From: Halobacteriovorax sp.
Lineage (GTDB): Bacteria > Bdellovibrionota > Bacteriovoracia > Bacteriovoracales > Bacteriovoracaceae
Direction of reading: 5' to 3'
NCBI GenBank assembly: GCA_002720865.1
Contig: PBIO01000014.1
Coordinates: 620,001-684,000 of the forward strand
Length of the DNA: 64,000 bases
In this document: piece after piece, positions 34,396 to 42,722 of the stretch
Layout: each line of letters begins with the position of its first letter
How positions within the stretch are numbered: the first letter of the stretch is position 1
Program-made: the position numbers and the translations under genes
Notes under the pieces: generated by a model
The model's database searches: none
What the model was told of the DNA's origin: nothing
What the model saw: only the letters and a program-made list of their open reading frames with translations

Positions 34396-34977
34396 ATGAG
34401 CTATAATAAGCTAATGAAAATTTTAATTCTCTTTTTATTTTCTCTCTCACTTCTTGGCTCGGTCCCAAAGAATCTTGATCTTTATAAAAAGGTTTTTAAA
34501 TCCTACTCCAAGTCAAAAGTGCATAAAACTGAAGACCGAATTAGTGAGTTTAAAACCAATAAAACTATTTTAGAAGCATTTGATTCAAGCGGGAAAAGGC
34601 TTGGTTTTATTCGTGAAGTAAACACCTCAACAGGGTGTAATGACGGCTGCTTACCTGTTATCTTTACCTTATTCTATGATTCAAAAGGGCAGTTTTTACG
34701 TCTTATTTCTAAGGAAGGTCTTACTAAAAAGGATCATGAAGAATTTGGCGACCTTGATTACTTAAAACTAGAAACTATTGTTAGAAAGAACCCGCCAGTA
34801 TTTAAAAAGGTTGGTCACCCCTCCGAAATGGTTGACGCCATTACAAGGGCCACCTTAAAAGTTTACAAACCCCATGTGATTGAAAGAGCTGCCTATACTA
34901 CCTTAAGGGTTAGCCTCTATAACCAAGATACTTTAAATTTTATTAATAAAACAATTCTGAAAACCACTAAAAACTGA
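34396..34977 (+). CDS. Exported protein with possible FMN-binding-like C-terminus
   Basis: 193 residues, starting 2 nt after oxyR; an ATG at 34414 gives a shorter signal peptide and is equally possible. A signal peptide (MKILILFLFSLSLLG) is followed by a mixed domain. STGCNDGCLP holds two cysteines, and EMVDAITRATLKVY near the C-terminus recalls the D-x-(S/T)-x-A-T flavinylation motif of FMN-binding domains. The motif is imperfect. The product is probably periplasmic, and co-transcription with oxyR could tie it to redox stress; this is inference. Confidence 0.55.
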   Translation: MSYNKLMKILILFLFSLSLLGSVPKNLDLYKKVFKSYSKSKVHKTEDRISEFKTNKTILEAFDSSGKRLGFIREVNTSTGCNDGCLPVIFTLFYDSKGQFLRLISKEGLTKKDHEEFGDLDYLKLETIVRKNPPVFKKVGHPSEMVDAITRATLKVYKPHVIERAAYTTLRVSLYNQDTLNFINKTILKTTKN

Positions 34978-35190
34978 TGTCACTTTGATACCGGTCCGGC
35001 TTACATTCTTTTACTTCTCCTAAGTAAAACCTCTAAGTTAACGAAATCCTTTTAATTTTTGGAGAAAGAAAGTGTCAGCATTTAGAACGTAGTAATTTCC
35101 TCAAGTAAGTTATAATTTATCGTCATTAAGTCTAGTTCTATTCGGAGCGGGAAGGACTTAATACTATCTTTGAGAGGGAAGGAGTCCTGT

Positions 35191-36699
35191 ATGTCTAAAT
35201 CTAAAACGCCACAATACCCACAAATTGTACTTCTTACGCTGCTCGCACTTGTTTTTGCCTCATGCGGAAAGCAAGCTGTAGACAGCGAAGGAAATCCTGT
35301 TTCATCATCAATTATCGTAGGAGACTTGGGATGGAAAGAGATCACTTCATTATCAAGCTTTAATCCAATCCGAGTTGCTGGTAAGGCAGTAGCCGATATC
35401 GATCTTCCGGCCATGGGTTCTCGTTGTACTGGCTTTCTTATTAGCGAAAGTATTTTAATGACTAACCAACATTGTATTCCAACCTCTTCTCACGCTAGAG
35501 GGGTAACTGCCATTTTTAATCATGAAAAAGGCGTGTCGAAATCAAGTCAAAGAAAATACGACTGCTCAACCTTTATTGGAAATAATGCCAAACTTGATTA
35601 TGCACTTTTAAAGTGTAAAAACTTTCCTGGCAGAACCTATGGGGTTGTGGAATTAGATGATTCTCAAATGCAAAGGGGTGATGCTCTTTATATCGTTCAG
35701 CAAAACTGTGATTACTATACTGATAGAAATTGCGACTACACTAAAAAGTATAGTACCGGGGCCATCACAAAAGTTGGGGATGAGTACACTCATAATGCAG
35801 ATACTCTAGGAGGTTCTTCAGGATCTCCTGTCTTTAGTACTGAGACAAATACCGTTATTGCTATTCACCATGCAGGAATGGGAAATAATGGACGTGGTCG
35901 TGGTCTTGAGAACTACGCTGTACCAATGTCAAAAATTGTTCCGCATATCATGACAAACTTTCCTAGCGTTGATCTTGGGGATGTAAGTGACGGTGGTAAC
36001 GACGATGACGATACTCCTACGCAGACTGGTGATGAGCCAAATAATACCAGATCAGGGGCAACTCTTCTTAGTGGAACTTCTCTAACAAAAAGAGCCGCAA
36101 CAATATCATCTGCTAGCGATGTAGATTACTACAAAATAAAAGTACCAAGTGGATCAAAGGTAACTGTCAGTATTGCTTTTAGTCACTCTCAAGGGGATCT
36201 TGATATGAAGGTCCTAAGCTCAACAGGAGCGACTCTTGGAAAAAGTGCAAGCACAGGAAATACTGAATCAGTAAGTCTGGCCTCTGCCTCTGGTACCGTT
36301 TACTTTCAAGTCTATGGCTATAAAGGAGCTAAGGCTGATTATTCTCTAAGCTTTTCGGTGACTAAAAAAGTAACGAGAAGTAATGATACAAAAGAGGGAG
36401 CGACTAAAATTAGCCTTCCTTATACAACAAGCACGAAGAGCATTGGGACTTCAAAAGATCTAGATCACTATACCTTTACACTGACGAGAACGAAGAGCGT
36501 TTCTGCTTCAATCTCCTTTTCTCACTCAAAAGGGGATCTTGAACTTTACCTATTAAGTAGCACTGGAAAAGTGATCGCAAAGAGCACAAGCACCAAAAGC
36601 ACTGAGAAAATTGTTAAAACTCTAGGTGCCGGTAAATATTATGTTCTTGTTTTTGGATATAAAGGTGCCAAAGGAAAGTATTCAATGAGTGTAAAATAA
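35191..36699 (+). CDS. Trypsin-like serine protease lipoprotein with two PPC domains
   Basis: 502 residues from the ATG at 35191 (GGAAGGAG upstream); a TTG at 35170 adds seven. A lipobox LVFASCGK gives a lipid-anchored Cys. An S1 protease domain (~50-265) shows the triad in MTNQHC (His), AKLDYALLKC (Asp) and GGSSGSPVF (Ser). An acidic linker (GGNDDDDTPTQ) is followed by two PPC domains (~285-390 and ~400-502). They share the paired motifs DVDYYKIKVPSG / DLDHYTFTLTRT and VYGYKGAKADYSLS / VFGYKGAKGKYSMS. PPC domains usually aid secretion or binding. The protein is exposed at the cell surface or in the periplasm. Confidence 0.9.
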   Translation: MSKSKTPQYPQIVLLTLLALVFASCGKQAVDSEGNPVSSSIIVGDLGWKEITSLSSFNPIRVAGKAVADIDLPAMGSRCTGFLISESILMTNQHCIPTSSHARGVTAIFNHEKGVSKSSQRKYDCSTFIGNNAKLDYALLKCKNFPGRTYGVVELDDSQMQRGDALYIVQQNCDYYTDRNCDYTKKYSTGAITKVGDEYTHNADTLGGSSGSPVFSTETNTVIAIHHAGMGNNGRGRGLENYAVPMSKIVPHIMTNFPSVDLGDVSDGGNDDDDTPTQTGDEPNNTRSGATLLSGTSLTKRAATISSASDVDYYKIKVPSGSKVTVSIAFSHSQGDLDMKVLSSTGATLGKSASTGNTESVSLASASGTVYFQVYGYKGAKADYSLSFSVTKKVTRSNDTKEGATKISLPYTTSTKSIGTSKDLDHYTFTLTRTKSVSASISFSHSKGDLELYLLSSTGKVIAKSTSTKSTEKIVKTLGAGKYYVLVFGYKGAKGKYSMSVK

Positions 36700-37692
36700 T
36701 TAAGCAACGTTAAATAATCTATTATCCAGGCAGTCTCTTCTTAAGAACTGCCTGGCTCTTCTTTCAGACCAATAATGCTCATCTTTAAAACAAACAAAAC
36801 CTACATGGCCCCCTGATTTCGGAGTTTCTAAAAAGATATTTGGATTATTCCTAGCAAGTTGTTCGGGGTACGAATTTTCTCCTAAGAATGGGTCGTTTTG
36901 AGCATTTAATATTAAGGTTGGAACTTTAATATTGCCGATTAAGTTGATTGAGCTAGCGTGTCTATAGTATTCGTCGGCAGTTTCAAACCCATTAACTTTG
37001 GCCGTATAAAGATTATCGAAATCTCTAAAGCTCTTAGCTTTTTTTACTGCTGCTACATCAATTCCGGGTAATCCCATTAGCTCATGCTTTTCGATAACTT
37101 TCTTTCTCATCGTGGAAAGAAAAGACTCCGTATAGACTTTTCCAAAATGCCAATTTGTTAAATTTGTAATGGCCTCTTCAATATCAAGAGGTGAGGAAAT
37201 AAGCATGGCACTTACGATCTCGCTTGGAACGTGAGCCCCTTTATCTCCTAGGTAATAGCTTGTTAGACTTCCACCAAAAGAAAAACCAATTAAAGAAATC
37301 TTTTTATACCCCATTCTTATGGCCCAGCTAATGACTAGCTCTAGGTCTGAATAGTTATTGGCATTGTAGAACCAGCGCTGTTTATTCATAACCCCGCTAC
37401 AAGATCTATAATTCCAAGCGATGACATCAAAGTGTTCTGTGGAGAGACTCTTCATCATTCCCTGTACATAAGGGTTAACAGACGAGCCTTCAAGGCCATG
37501 AGATAAAATAGCCACATGGTCTCTTCCGTTTAAACTAACATCAATATCTATAAAATCGTCATCGTGGGTATCGATCCTAACTCTTTGCGTTTCAACACCT
37601 TCAACTTTTCTAAACATAACAGGATAAATGGTCTGTATATGTCCATTTTTAAATAGCTTTGGGGCTACATAAGTTGATTTAATTAAAGGCAT
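36700..37692 (-). CDS. YheT-type alpha/beta hydrolase
   Basis: 330 residues. The family start reads PKLFKNGHIQTIYP. ILSHGLEGSSVNPY forms the oxyanion region, GFSFGGSL the nucleophile elbow with Ser, LNAQNDPFLG the Asp region, and SGGHVGFV the catalytic His. The YheT group is cytosolic and of unknown substrate, probably an esterase. Its stop codon abuts that of the convergent protease gene with no gap. Confidence 0.9.
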   Translation of the reverse strand: MPLIKSTYVAPKLFKNGHIQTIYPVMFRKVEGVETQRVRIDTHDDDFIDIDVSLNGRDHVAILSHGLEGSSVNPYVQGMMKSLSTEHFDVIAWNYRSCSGVMNKQRWFYNANNYSDLELVISWAIRMGYKKISLIGFSFGGSLTSYYLGDKGAHVPSEIVSAMLISSPLDIEEAITNLTNWHFGKVYTESFLSTMRKKVIEKHELMGLPGIDVAAVKKAKSFRDFDNLYTAKVNGFETADEYYRHASSINLIGNIKVPTLILNAQNDPFLGENSYPEQLARNNPNIFLETPKSGGHVGFVCFKDEHYWSERRARQFLRRDCLDNRLFNVA

Positions 37693-37814
37693 ATGAATTG
37701 AATCCTTTGAAAGTTGCCTGCATATCCTAGTTTAAATTTTATCAAATTCATAATGGAGAACGAAGAAGGTAAAAATTGTTTGGTAATAATTGAGATCCGT
37801 GTTATTTTGCTCCT

Positions 37815-37871
37815 ATGAATAGGGAATTCTGTATCTATATTCAAGTAATTACCACCATCATCACCCCGTAG
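37815..37871 (+). CDS. Thr/Ile leader peptide of the threonyl-tRNA synthetase gene
   Basis: An 18-codon ORF encodes MNREFCIYIQVITTIITP and stops with TAG. Six consecutive codons, ATT ACC ACC ATC ATC ACC, are Ile or Thr; overall five are Ile and three Thr. The stop codon lies in the loop of a terminator hairpin whose left arm is the last codons. A ThrRS gene starts 103 nt downstream. This is the layout of amino-acid attenuation, as in the enterobacterial thr leader. No good Shine-Dalgarno is visible, which is the main weakness. Confidence 0.7.
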   Translation: MNREFCIYIQVITTIITP

Positions 37872-37887
37872 GGGGTCATTCTTTTTT
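37860..37887 (+). terminator. Attenuator terminator before the threonyl-tRNA synthetase gene
   Basis: ATCACCCC (37860-37867) pairs with GGGGTCAT (37872-37879) over seven of eight positions around loop GTAG. Six T residues follow at 37882-37887. No plus-strand gene other than the leader lies upstream to need a terminator. A ribosome stalled on the Thr/Ile codons would cover the left arm and let transcription continue. Confidence 0.72.
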
Positions 37888-37974
37888 ATTACTAAATTCA
37901 TAATGATGTCTTATTTGAGAAAATTGCTCAGATAGGAATTTTATTTAATTTTTTTAGACTCGATGGAGGCGAAT

Positions 37975-39213
37975 ATGGATTCGTACGTCAAAAATATAGA
38001 TCATCGGAGGTTAGGTGAAGAACTAGACCTCTATAGCTTTTATGAGGAAGCACCGGGCTGTCCTTTTTATCATCCCAAGGGAATTTTCTTACGGGAGTAT
38101 TTGATTAGGAGATGGAGATTGCTCCATCAAAAAAATAACTATAAGGAGATTATCTCACCTCAACTGATGAAAGAAGAGCTTTGGGAAAAATCTGGTCATA
38201 GTGATTTGTTTTCTGAACTAATGTTTTATTCTTCAGATGGAGAATCAAAGTTAGCGCTTAAGCCAATGAGCTGTCCTGGAGCCATTCTTTTTTATAAAAG
38301 AAAGCTCAAAAGCTATAAAGACCTTCCTGTTAGGTTATGTGAGCTTGGACATGTGCATAGGAATGAACCTTCTGGAGCGAGGAATGGACTTTTAAGGGCC
38401 AGAAGTTTTGTTCAAGATGATGCTCATATCTTTTGCTCAGAGAAAATGGTGAAAGATGAGCTCCAGAAAATTTTAAATCTTGCCCGTGAGCTCCTAGCTA
38501 GCTTTGGATTTAAAGATTTTTATTTTGAAATTTCACTGCGAGATTACTCTAAGCAAGGTAAGTATCTTGGTAAAGATAGTATGTGGATAAAACTAGAAAA
38601 TATTCTAGTGGAGTTAATGGAAGAAAATGATCTTTCTTATGTTAAGAAGCATGGAGAGGCCAAATTTTATGGTCCATCTCTAGACCTTCACTTAAAAGAT
38701 TCTAATGGCAATAATTGGCAATGCTCATCGGTTCAAATCGATTTTAATCTACCAAAGAGATTTGATGTTTCCTTTATCAACGAAAAAGGAGAAAAAGAAA
38801 TTCCGATTTTAATTCATCGAGCACTTTATGGTTCACTTGAAAGATTCCTTGGAATTCTTGTTGAGCACTATGAAGGCGTCTTTCCATTTGCGATGAGTCC
38901 GATACAATTTAGGATTGCTCCCATTAATCAAGAACAGCATTCTTATGCTAGGGAAGTTGAAAGTAAATTGGAGAAAATGGGGTTTAGAGTTGAGGTTGAT
39001 GATAGGAGTATTTCTTTTTCTAAAAAAGTTCGAAATTTTTATTCTTCAAAAGAGCCTTACTTGATAATTGTTGGAAAGTCGGAAATGGAAAAGGGTTTAA
39101 TAAGCTTTAGATCAAGATCCGGAGCCTTAAAAAAAGAGATCGACTTAAGTGAACTTCTTAAGGATGGTGGTGACAGCAATCATCCGCTTTTTGGCTATCA
39201 CGATGAATCTTAA
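37975..39213 (+). CDS. Threonyl-tRNA synthetase lacking TGS and editing domains
   Basis: 412 residues from the ATG at 37975 (GGAGG 5 nt upstream); the ATG at 37963 would include that site. Standard ThrRS is ~640 residues with N-terminal TGS and editing domains; here the protein starts at the catalytic core. The zinc ligands are present in KPMSCPG (Cys), QDDAHIFC (His) and HRALYGSLERF (His), and motif 2 arginine in HRNEPSGA. The anticodon domain is at ~305-395. It should charge tRNA-Thr but cannot clear Ser-tRNA-Thr itself. It may be an inducible paralogue. The 3' end overlaps the MerC-like gene by 56 nt. Confidence 0.88.
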   Translation: MDSYVKNIDHRRLGEELDLYSFYEEAPGCPFYHPKGIFLREYLIRRWRLLHQKNNYKEIISPQLMKEELWEKSGHSDLFSELMFYSSDGESKLALKPMSCPGAILFYKRKLKSYKDLPVRLCELGHVHRNEPSGARNGLLRARSFVQDDAHIFCSEKMVKDELQKILNLARELLASFGFKDFYFEISLRDYSKQGKYLGKDSMWIKLENILVELMEENDLSYVKKHGEAKFYGPSLDLHLKDSNGNNWQCSSVQIDFNLPKRFDVSFINEKGEKEIPILIHRALYGSLERFLGILVEHYEGVFPFAMSPIQFRIAPINQEQHSYAREVESKLEKMGFRVEVDDRSISFSKKVRNFYSSKEPYLIIVGKSEMEKGLISFRSRSGALKKEIDLSELLKDGGDSNHPLFGYHDES

Positions 39214-39634
39214 TATTAAGCCAGTGCCCGGCCATAAGGATAACAGAACCGATAACATTTATGATGGTATCGAGGTAATGAAAATGTTCTTGGTTGTGGG
39301 CGTGAAAATCACCTTCGGCTATTTTCCATCCATGCCCAGGGCTTAATAAAGCTAAGCATAAGACTAAGATTCCTATGGTTCCAAGAATCATAGGAGTCTT
39401 ATTTCGATGATTTTTATAAAAACGCCAAAAGGTAAAATAGGCCACAGGAACAATAAATAAAAAGATACCTAGATGCGACCATTTTGAATCAAAGAAATGC
39501 GCCACCATTGGGCTAAACATTATAAGAAAGGGAGTGGCTATGCAGTGTATAACACAGAGTCCCGAAAGGACGATTCCCACCTTATCCAAAGATTGGGTTT
39601 GTACATAGTCTTCTGATTCTTGCTCTATTTTCAT
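39158..39634 (-). CDS. MerC-domain membrane protein
   Basis: 158 residues with four hydrophobic segments. GLCVIHCIATPFLIMFSP is the MerC signature, including the CxxxC-like Cys-His-Cys in the first helix. A His-rich loop (DFHAHNQEHFHYLD) and tail (DDCCHHHP) could bind metal. MerC proteins of mer operons import Hg(II), but free-standing members in bacteria without merA, as here, have an unknown metal or role. The gene overlaps the convergent ThrRS gene by 56 nt. Confidence 0.82.
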   Translation of the reverse strand: MKIEQESEDYVQTQSLDKVGIVLSGLCVIHCIATPFLIMFSPMVAHFFDSKWSHLGIFLFIVPVAYFTFWRFYKNHRNKTPMILGTIGILVLCLALLSPGHGWKIAEGDFHAHNQEHFHYLDTIINVIGSVILMAGHWLNIKIHRDSQKADDCCHHHP

Positions 39635-39689
39635 GGATGATGAAAATCGCTCTTTTATTGGGATTAGTCAAATACTTATATAGCTGATT

Positions 39690-40343
39690 TTATTCGCTTT
39701 TAGGAGGATGGTTTGTGAAAACATCCAGTTCAAAGTCCTCATTTAAACTGACCTTGGCCCTGCCCCCTAGATTTGAAGTCACATATCCTAAAATAGGCTT
39801 CCTCGATTTTTCATCGTTGCCGTTAATGGCCATAAACTCGACAGCACCTTCACCTTTGTTAAAAACTCGAATTGAAGAGGTTTGACCTGGCTTTACATAG
39901 TTCACATGAACCCCGTCTCCATTAGGAAGGATGACAACGAGATCTTTTAAGGGCTCTTGGTAGTTATTTGTGAATTCAATACTTATGGTACTTGTAATCC
40001 ATGAGTAGTTATAAATAATTCCTGCAGCAATAGGGTAGTTTAAAAATAGCAATACAAAGAGAGAGATAAATTTAATCTTTAACCCAGAATCGCTTTGAAT
40101 TTCAGAGCGACCTTTTTTCCAAGGTATATAAAGGAAAATGATTCCTAGAATATTGGCCGGTACTGCAACAACCAAAAGAGCAAAACCAATGGTCGAAATT
40201 TTTCCGCCTTGAGGTGCAATATTAAACTCACCAAAATATTGGCTTAGCCAATAACCATAAATAGCAAGTCCCAAGAACATTGGAACTAAAGCAATGGCTA
40301 ATGTTGAAGCAATCCTACGACTACTTAAAGCTTCTGTTTGCAT
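39690..40343 (-). CDS. Membrane protein of unknown function
   Basis: Not recognised. 217 residues: three hydrophobic helices (about 12-32, 50-75 and 92-118) followed by a ~100-residue extracytoplasmic beta-rich domain (ISIEFTNNYQEPLKDLVVILPNGDG...). The soluble part, with VKPGQTSSIRVFNKGEGAVEF, looks like an immunoglobulin-like or CARDB-like sandwich. No ribosome site is obvious before the ATG. It is flanked by MerC-like and DUF2452 genes on the same strand with 44-56 nt gaps. Confidence 0.65.
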   Translation of the reverse strand: MQTEALSSRRIASTLAIALVPMFLGLAIYGYWLSQYFGEFNIAPQGGKISTIGFALLVVAVPANILGIIFLYIPWKKGRSEIQSDSGLKIKFISLFVLLFLNYPIAAGIIYNYSWITSTISIEFTNNYQEPLKDLVVILPNGDGVHVNYVKPGQTSSIRVFNKGEGAVEFMAINGNDEKSRKPILGYVTSNLGGRAKVSLNEDFELDVFTNHPPKSE

Positions 40344-40386
40344 AAGTCTATTTTGCCAAACCTCTTGGGAAGTTTAAATAGGTAAG

Positions 40387-40884
40387 TCAATCTTGGTCAA
40401 AACGCTCAAGTACTTTCCATGTATGATCAGAAAGCAACTTTACCTCTGCCAGACAGGCCTTAAACTTCTTTGAGTTACCCCAATCTTTAGGGCCAATTAA
40501 GCTTAAGAGCTTTTTCCCATCCTCTTTTTCATAGAGGTAATATTTTTTCCCAATAATGGGTTCAAATTTTATCTCGGCATCGTAAACATAGTGGGAGATT
40601 TCAACTCTGTCTTGAACATCTTTAGCCTGTTTAGCAAGAGTTCTCATTTGCTCAAGAATCATATCGAGTCTTTCTTGAGTCTGCTCTTGCATGGCATTCA
40701 TGGCCCTGCCTTTAATAACACCTTGTTCAGTAGGAACAACACTAAAGCCCCCAACTGAGTGGGCATACTCCACAAGTCCTGGGAGATCCACGGTCTTAAG
40801 TTTCATTAGATCTAAATCTAATCCCTCTATATCTACTGGTACTGGTTTTTTATCTTCTTTTTTACTCATAATAATTGCGCTCAT
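40387..40884 (-). CDS. DUF2452 family protein
   Basis: 165 residues, no signal or membrane segment; an ATG at 40869 is an alternative start. Family features are LVEYAHSVGGFSVVPTEQGVIKGRAMNAM near residue 40 and the C-terminal KKYYLYEKEDGKKLLSLIGPKDWG block. DUF2452 occurs in several marine bacteria and in eukaryotes, and its function is unknown. It may share a transcript with mltA upstream (52-nt gap). Confidence 0.82.
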   Translation of the reverse strand: MSAIIMSKKEDKKPVPVDIEGLDLDLMKLKTVDLPGLVEYAHSVGGFSVVPTEQGVIKGRAMNAMQEQTQERLDMILEQMRTLAKQAKDVQDRVEISHYVYDAEIKFEPIIGKKYYLYEKEDGKKLLSLIGPKDWGNSKKFKACLAEVKLLSDHTWKVLERFDQD

Positions 40885-40936
40885 TCTCTTTTCTAGCTTG
40901 GATTATACTATAAAATCAAGAAGAGATGACCCTTGT

Positions 40937-42124
40937 CTAATCTAATTTAGGGTAGAGAAACCAAAGCTTTGCTGAATGCCTCATTGTTCCTGCATACCTA
41001 AGGGCCTCATCACCTTCACCCCAGAAAAGATCTGCTCTGCCTGGAGACTTAATAGCTCCGCCAGTATCCTGTGCTAAAACAAGCCTAGAAGTTTCTTCGT
41101 AGCTCGTGGGGACTTCTACAGATTTATCTGCGAAATAAGGTTTTTGAAAACTTAAGTAACCAAGAGCTCCTAGAGGAAATAGGGAGCTATCAACGGCCAA
41201 AGTTCTTCCAGAAACAACTTCATTTCCAAAGGTCGTTAAGCCTCTACTTTCTATGACTTTAAAATATACATAGCTTGGGTTTATTTTTAAAAAATCTAAG
41301 AGCTCATCTTTTGAAAGAGTTCTTAGGTGAGCCTCAATTCTTTGTAGGCTCATCTCTTCTCTTGGAATTACATGAAAGAGATGTTTTCCGATACTTTCGT
41401 ATTTCCATCCGTTTTGACCTGCATAACCAACTCGAACTCTCTTCCCACTTGGAAGTTCAAGAACCCCAGAGCCTTGGATTTGTAAAAAGAAAGAATGAAT
41501 AGGGTCTAGGTAATAAAGCTCTAAATTTCTTCCTTTGAGTTTTTTTTCAATAGTTATTTCTTCCCGGCTAAAATGAGGAAGGATTTTAGGAAAGGGCAGT
41601 CCTGCATTGACAATTCTACCTGATACTTTAGTTCTTGAGGTTTCAAAATTTCCGATTCCTTCATCGGCGAAACTTTGCATATCGATTTCTACTAAATCTT
41701 TAGGCAGTTTATAAATTGGCATATAGTATTTTTCAGTAGGCTTTTTTCTCGCAGGATAGAGTGGTTCGTAATAGCTGGTTAAAAGAATTTCACCCCAATC
41801 CTTTTTTCCATAAACTTCCATAAGGATAAAGTTTTCTTCTACATATTTAAGAAGCTTATCCTTATCTTTAAACTTTAAAAGCTCCATCAAAGCAAAGCCA
41901 TAATCTTTGGCAAAAACATTTTTAGACCCAAACTTTAAAACTCGGCTTGGAGTCTTCATTAAGATTTTTATATGTTTTTTAAGCCCAGCCTGAAAAACGT
42001 CGATGGGAAGATCGTCCTTGAGGAGCATTTCCGAGGGGAGTGACCTCATGGCCTCTTCTGGAGTAGATATTTCTTTTCGGGCACAGGACCCTAAGAGCAA
42101 AAGTATGATTATTAAAGTTTTCAT
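40937..42124 (-). CDS. mltA: Membrane-bound lytic murein transglycosylase A
   Basis: 395 residues with a lipoprotein signal (MKTLIIILLLLGSCAR, Cys14). The MltA double-psi barrel is marked by LTSYYEPLYPA and IHSFFLQIQGSGVLELPSG. The 3D domain near the end, RLVLAQDTGGAIKSPGRADLFWG, holds the catalytic Asp and GxIxxxGRxDxFxG pattern. It cleaves peptidoglycan glycan strands to anhydromuropeptides at the outer membrane. In a predator it may remodel its own or prey wall, which is inference. It is divergent from thpR. Confidence 0.93.
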   Translation of the reverse strand: MKTLIIILLLLGSCARKEISTPEEAMRSLPSEMLLKDDLPIDVFQAGLKKHIKILMKTPSRVLKFGSKNVFAKDYGFALMELLKFKDKDKLLKYVEENFILMEVYGKKDWGEILLTSYYEPLYPARKKPTEKYYMPIYKLPKDLVEIDMQSFADEGIGNFETSRTKVSGRIVNAGLPFPKILPHFSREEITIEKKLKGRNLELYYLDPIHSFFLQIQGSGVLELPSGKRVRVGYAGQNGWKYESIGKHLFHVIPREEMSLQRIEAHLRTLSKDELLDFLKINPSYVYFKVIESRGLTTFGNEVVSGRTLAVDSSLFPLGALGYLSFQKPYFADKSVEVPTSYEETSRLVLAQDTGGAIKSPGRADLFWGEGDEALRYAGTMRHSAKLWFLYPKLD

Positions 42125-42152
42125 GGACCCATTATAGCTTTATATTAGAAAC

Positions 42153-42722
42153 ATGGAAGAAATGAGTGGCCGACTTTTTCTGGGAGTTCCCATAAATGAC
42201 GAGGTCCGAAAAAAGCTTAAACAAAATACCTGGCAGTCATTATCGCGTTATAAAAAAGACCGAATGACTCCGGCCCATAATTGGCATTTTACAATGGCCT
42301 ACTTCGGGCAAATTCCACTATCAAAACTTGAAAGCTTTACTAAATCACTACTTAGTGAAAACTGGGGAGAGAGCTTCAAGCTTGGTATTAAAGGCTATGG
42401 TGCCTTTCCCCAAATGAGTGAAGGGCGGGTTCTATGGCTAGGTGTTTCAAGGGGAGAGGTTGAAATATCATCCCTTGCAAAAAGGCTAAGGCAATTAGCT
42501 GATGATCATGAAATCGAGTACGATCAAAAACCTTTTATTCCCCACTTAACTGTTTGCAGAATGAAGGTTCCTCGTAACTTAACTCGCTTAGCGGAAGATT
42601 ATAAAGTTAAACAAGAGTTACCTTTTATTGTCGATAAGTTCATTCTTTATGAAAGTATAGGCGGGGCTCAAAAATATAAAGAGATTTGTGAAATTCCCAT
42701 TGGGGTCTCTAAAGACCAATAG
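42153..42722 (+). CDS. thpR: RNA 2',3'-cyclic phosphodiesterase (ThpR/LigT)
   Basis: 189 residues; an ATG at 42162 is an alternative start. The two catalytic HxT motifs of the 2H superfamily are HFTM in HNWHFTMAYFGQ (~residue 48) and HLTV in FIPHLTVCRMK (~130). The family opens a terminal 2',3'-cyclic phosphate on RNA and has ligase activity in vitro. The start is 28 nt from mltA on the other strand. It overlaps the convergent TerB-like gene by 14 nt. Confidence 0.93.
   Translation: MEEMSGRLFLGVPINDEVRKKLKQNTWQSLSRYKKDRMTPAHNWHFTMAYFGQIPLSKLESFTKSLLSENWGESFKLGIKGYGAFPQMSEGRVLWLGVSRGEVEISSLAKRLRQLADDHEIEYDQKPFIPHLTVCRMKVPRNLTRLAEDYKVKQELPFIVDKFILYESIGGAQKYKEICEIPIGVSKDQ

Noticed and set aside
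37693-37962. T-box riboswitch before the ThrRS gene
   Set aside because: No specifier loop, T-box sequence (AGGGTGGNACCGCG) or antiterminator is seen; the Thr/Ile leader ORF explains the region better.
39149-39346. A 65-codon plus-strand ORF overlapping the ThrRS end and MerC gene
   Set aside because: It is a shadow of the MerC-like gene in another frame, with no independent start signal.
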